Source: Elusimicrobiota bacterium
GTDB taxonomy: Bacteria; Elusimicrobiota; Elusimicrobia; UBA1565; UBA9628
Assembly (NCBI GenBank): GCA_028717525.1
Contig: JAQUNT010000135.1
Span: 1 to 6,484 of the forward strand
DNA length: 6,484 nt
Direction of reading: 5' to 3'
Part shown: positions 5,940 to 6,484 of the stretch, in pieces
How positions within the stretch are numbered: the stretch's first letter is position 1
How the letters are laid out: each line of letters starts with the position of its first letter
Program-made: the position numbers and the translations under genes
Notes under the pieces: generated by a model
Seen by the model: the letters and a program-made list of their open reading frames with translations, nothing else
What the model was told of the DNA's origin: nothing
Database searches by the model: none

Positions 5940-6484
5940 GGCGCCGGAGCTCCTGAGCCACTCCCAGAAGTCCGGGTTCATCCGGTAGTAGTAGGCCGCG
6001 AGGCCCGGCTGCACCATGCGCGTCAGCAGGCTGGCGCAGGCCTGGACGCGCTGCGACTGGTCTTGGCTCAGGGGCTTCTTTGCCGCGTAGAGCGGGGCGG
6101 TCTCGGAAAGCGAGGCGTAGAGCTTCTGGGATTCGGCCTCGAAGGCGTCCATCTTGAGCGCGGCCACTTCCGGAGACCAGATCTGCTCGGCGATCTTCTT
6201 GACCGCGCCGGCCAGGCGCCGGCAGGAGGACGCTCCCGGGGCTCCGGCCTCGAACACCGCTTCCGCGAGCGGGGCTCCCAGCCAGCGGTCGCCCTGGCGG
6301 CCGCTCTTGGGGTAGAAGAGGAGCTTGAACTCGCGCCCGGCCTTGGCCCCGGTGGGGATGGGCCAGGTGGCCGGCCATTCCATGGGGATGACGGAGTCGC
6401 AAGGGGGGGAGTTGGGGACGGAAGCGACCGACTGCTCCAGCTGTCCCTCGGGCAAGGCCGTGGGCTTCGGCGAGCAGGCGGCCA
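5919..6484 (-). CDS. Small lipoprotein of unknown function, signal peptide cut by window edge
   Basis: The frame is open from the right edge to a TAA at 5919-5921. The first codons read x-A-A-C-S-P-K-P, where the cut codon ends in TG and so can only be Leu, Val or Met. This gives a good lipobox ([LVM]-A-A-C), with the lipidated cysteine encoded at 6476-6474. The true start and the hydrophobic signal segment lie beyond 6484. A TTG at 6455 is an internal codon, not the start. The mature chain would be 185 residues. It has a Pro-rich N-terminal tether, a mixed segment (REFKLLFYPK, RWLGAPLAEAVFEAG), and a helical C-terminal half ending in YYYRMNPDFWEWL and a short tail. Three further cysteines could allow one disulfide. 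No family is recognised. It probably sits on the periplasmic face of a membrane. Confidence 0.7.
   Translation of the reverse strand, partial: AACSPKPTALPEGQLEQSVASVPNSPPCDSVIPMEWPATWPIPTGAKAGREFKLLFYPKSGRQGDRWLGAPLAEAVFEAGAPGASSCRRLAGAVKKIAEQIWSPEVAALKMDAFEAESQKLYASLSETAPLYAAKKPLSQDQSQRVQACASLLTRMVQPGLAAYYYRMNPDFWEWLRSSGASSLPKP

Noticed and set aside
5930..6000. Possible terminator after the nucleotidyltransferase-like gene
   Set aside because: I found no stem followed by a T-run. The region is coding on the other strand.
5827..6402. Minus-strand open frame overlapping the lipoprotein gene in another frame
   Set aside because: It is Arg/Pro/Gly-rich and runs into the neighbouring gene's antisense. 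The lipobox-bearing frame has normal protein composition.

Overview
This is a densely coding, very GC-rich bacterial window (about 70% G+C judged by eye). It holds eight genes and only one real intergenic gap, of 42 bases. A lipobox and LPS-type sugar transferases suggest a diderm (Gram-negative-type) bacterium. High-GC Elusimicrobiota, Desulfobacterota or Myxococcota would all fit, but nothing seen fixes the phylum. No rRNA, tRNA, mobile element, CRISPR array or integration site was seen.

Left two thirds (4367 down to 1, minus strand): a six-gene operon read right to left. The order is a family 2 glycosyltransferase (GT2), a small PqqD-family protein, a family 9 heptosyltransferase-like enzyme (GT9), a family 4-type glycosyltransferase (GT4), a second GT2 enzyme with three C-terminal membrane segments, and the N-terminal part of an HPr kinase-like protein that runs off the left edge. 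Every junction overlaps (50, 4, 4, 10 and 4 bases), so translational coupling is likely throughout. The four transferases suggest assembly of a surface glycan or glycoconjugate. The PqqD and HprK-like proteins are unusual for a plain polysaccharide locus. They recall RiPP (ribosomally made, modified peptide) loci and the poorly understood HprK-related/PqqD-related gene systems. No precursor peptide or radical SAM enzyme is present in the window.

Middle (4368-4409): an AT-rich island between divergent genes. It carries a perfect TATAAT on the minus strand, -10-like hexamers on the plus strand and a small dyad, so it is probably a shared divergent promoter.

Right third: a plus-strand gene for a 509-residue protein with a nucleotidyltransferase-fold motif near its N-terminus and a long uncharacterised remainder. 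Its 3' end overlaps by 21 bases the 3' end of a convergent minus-strand gene. That gene encodes a small lipoprotein of unknown function whose signal peptide is cut by the right edge.
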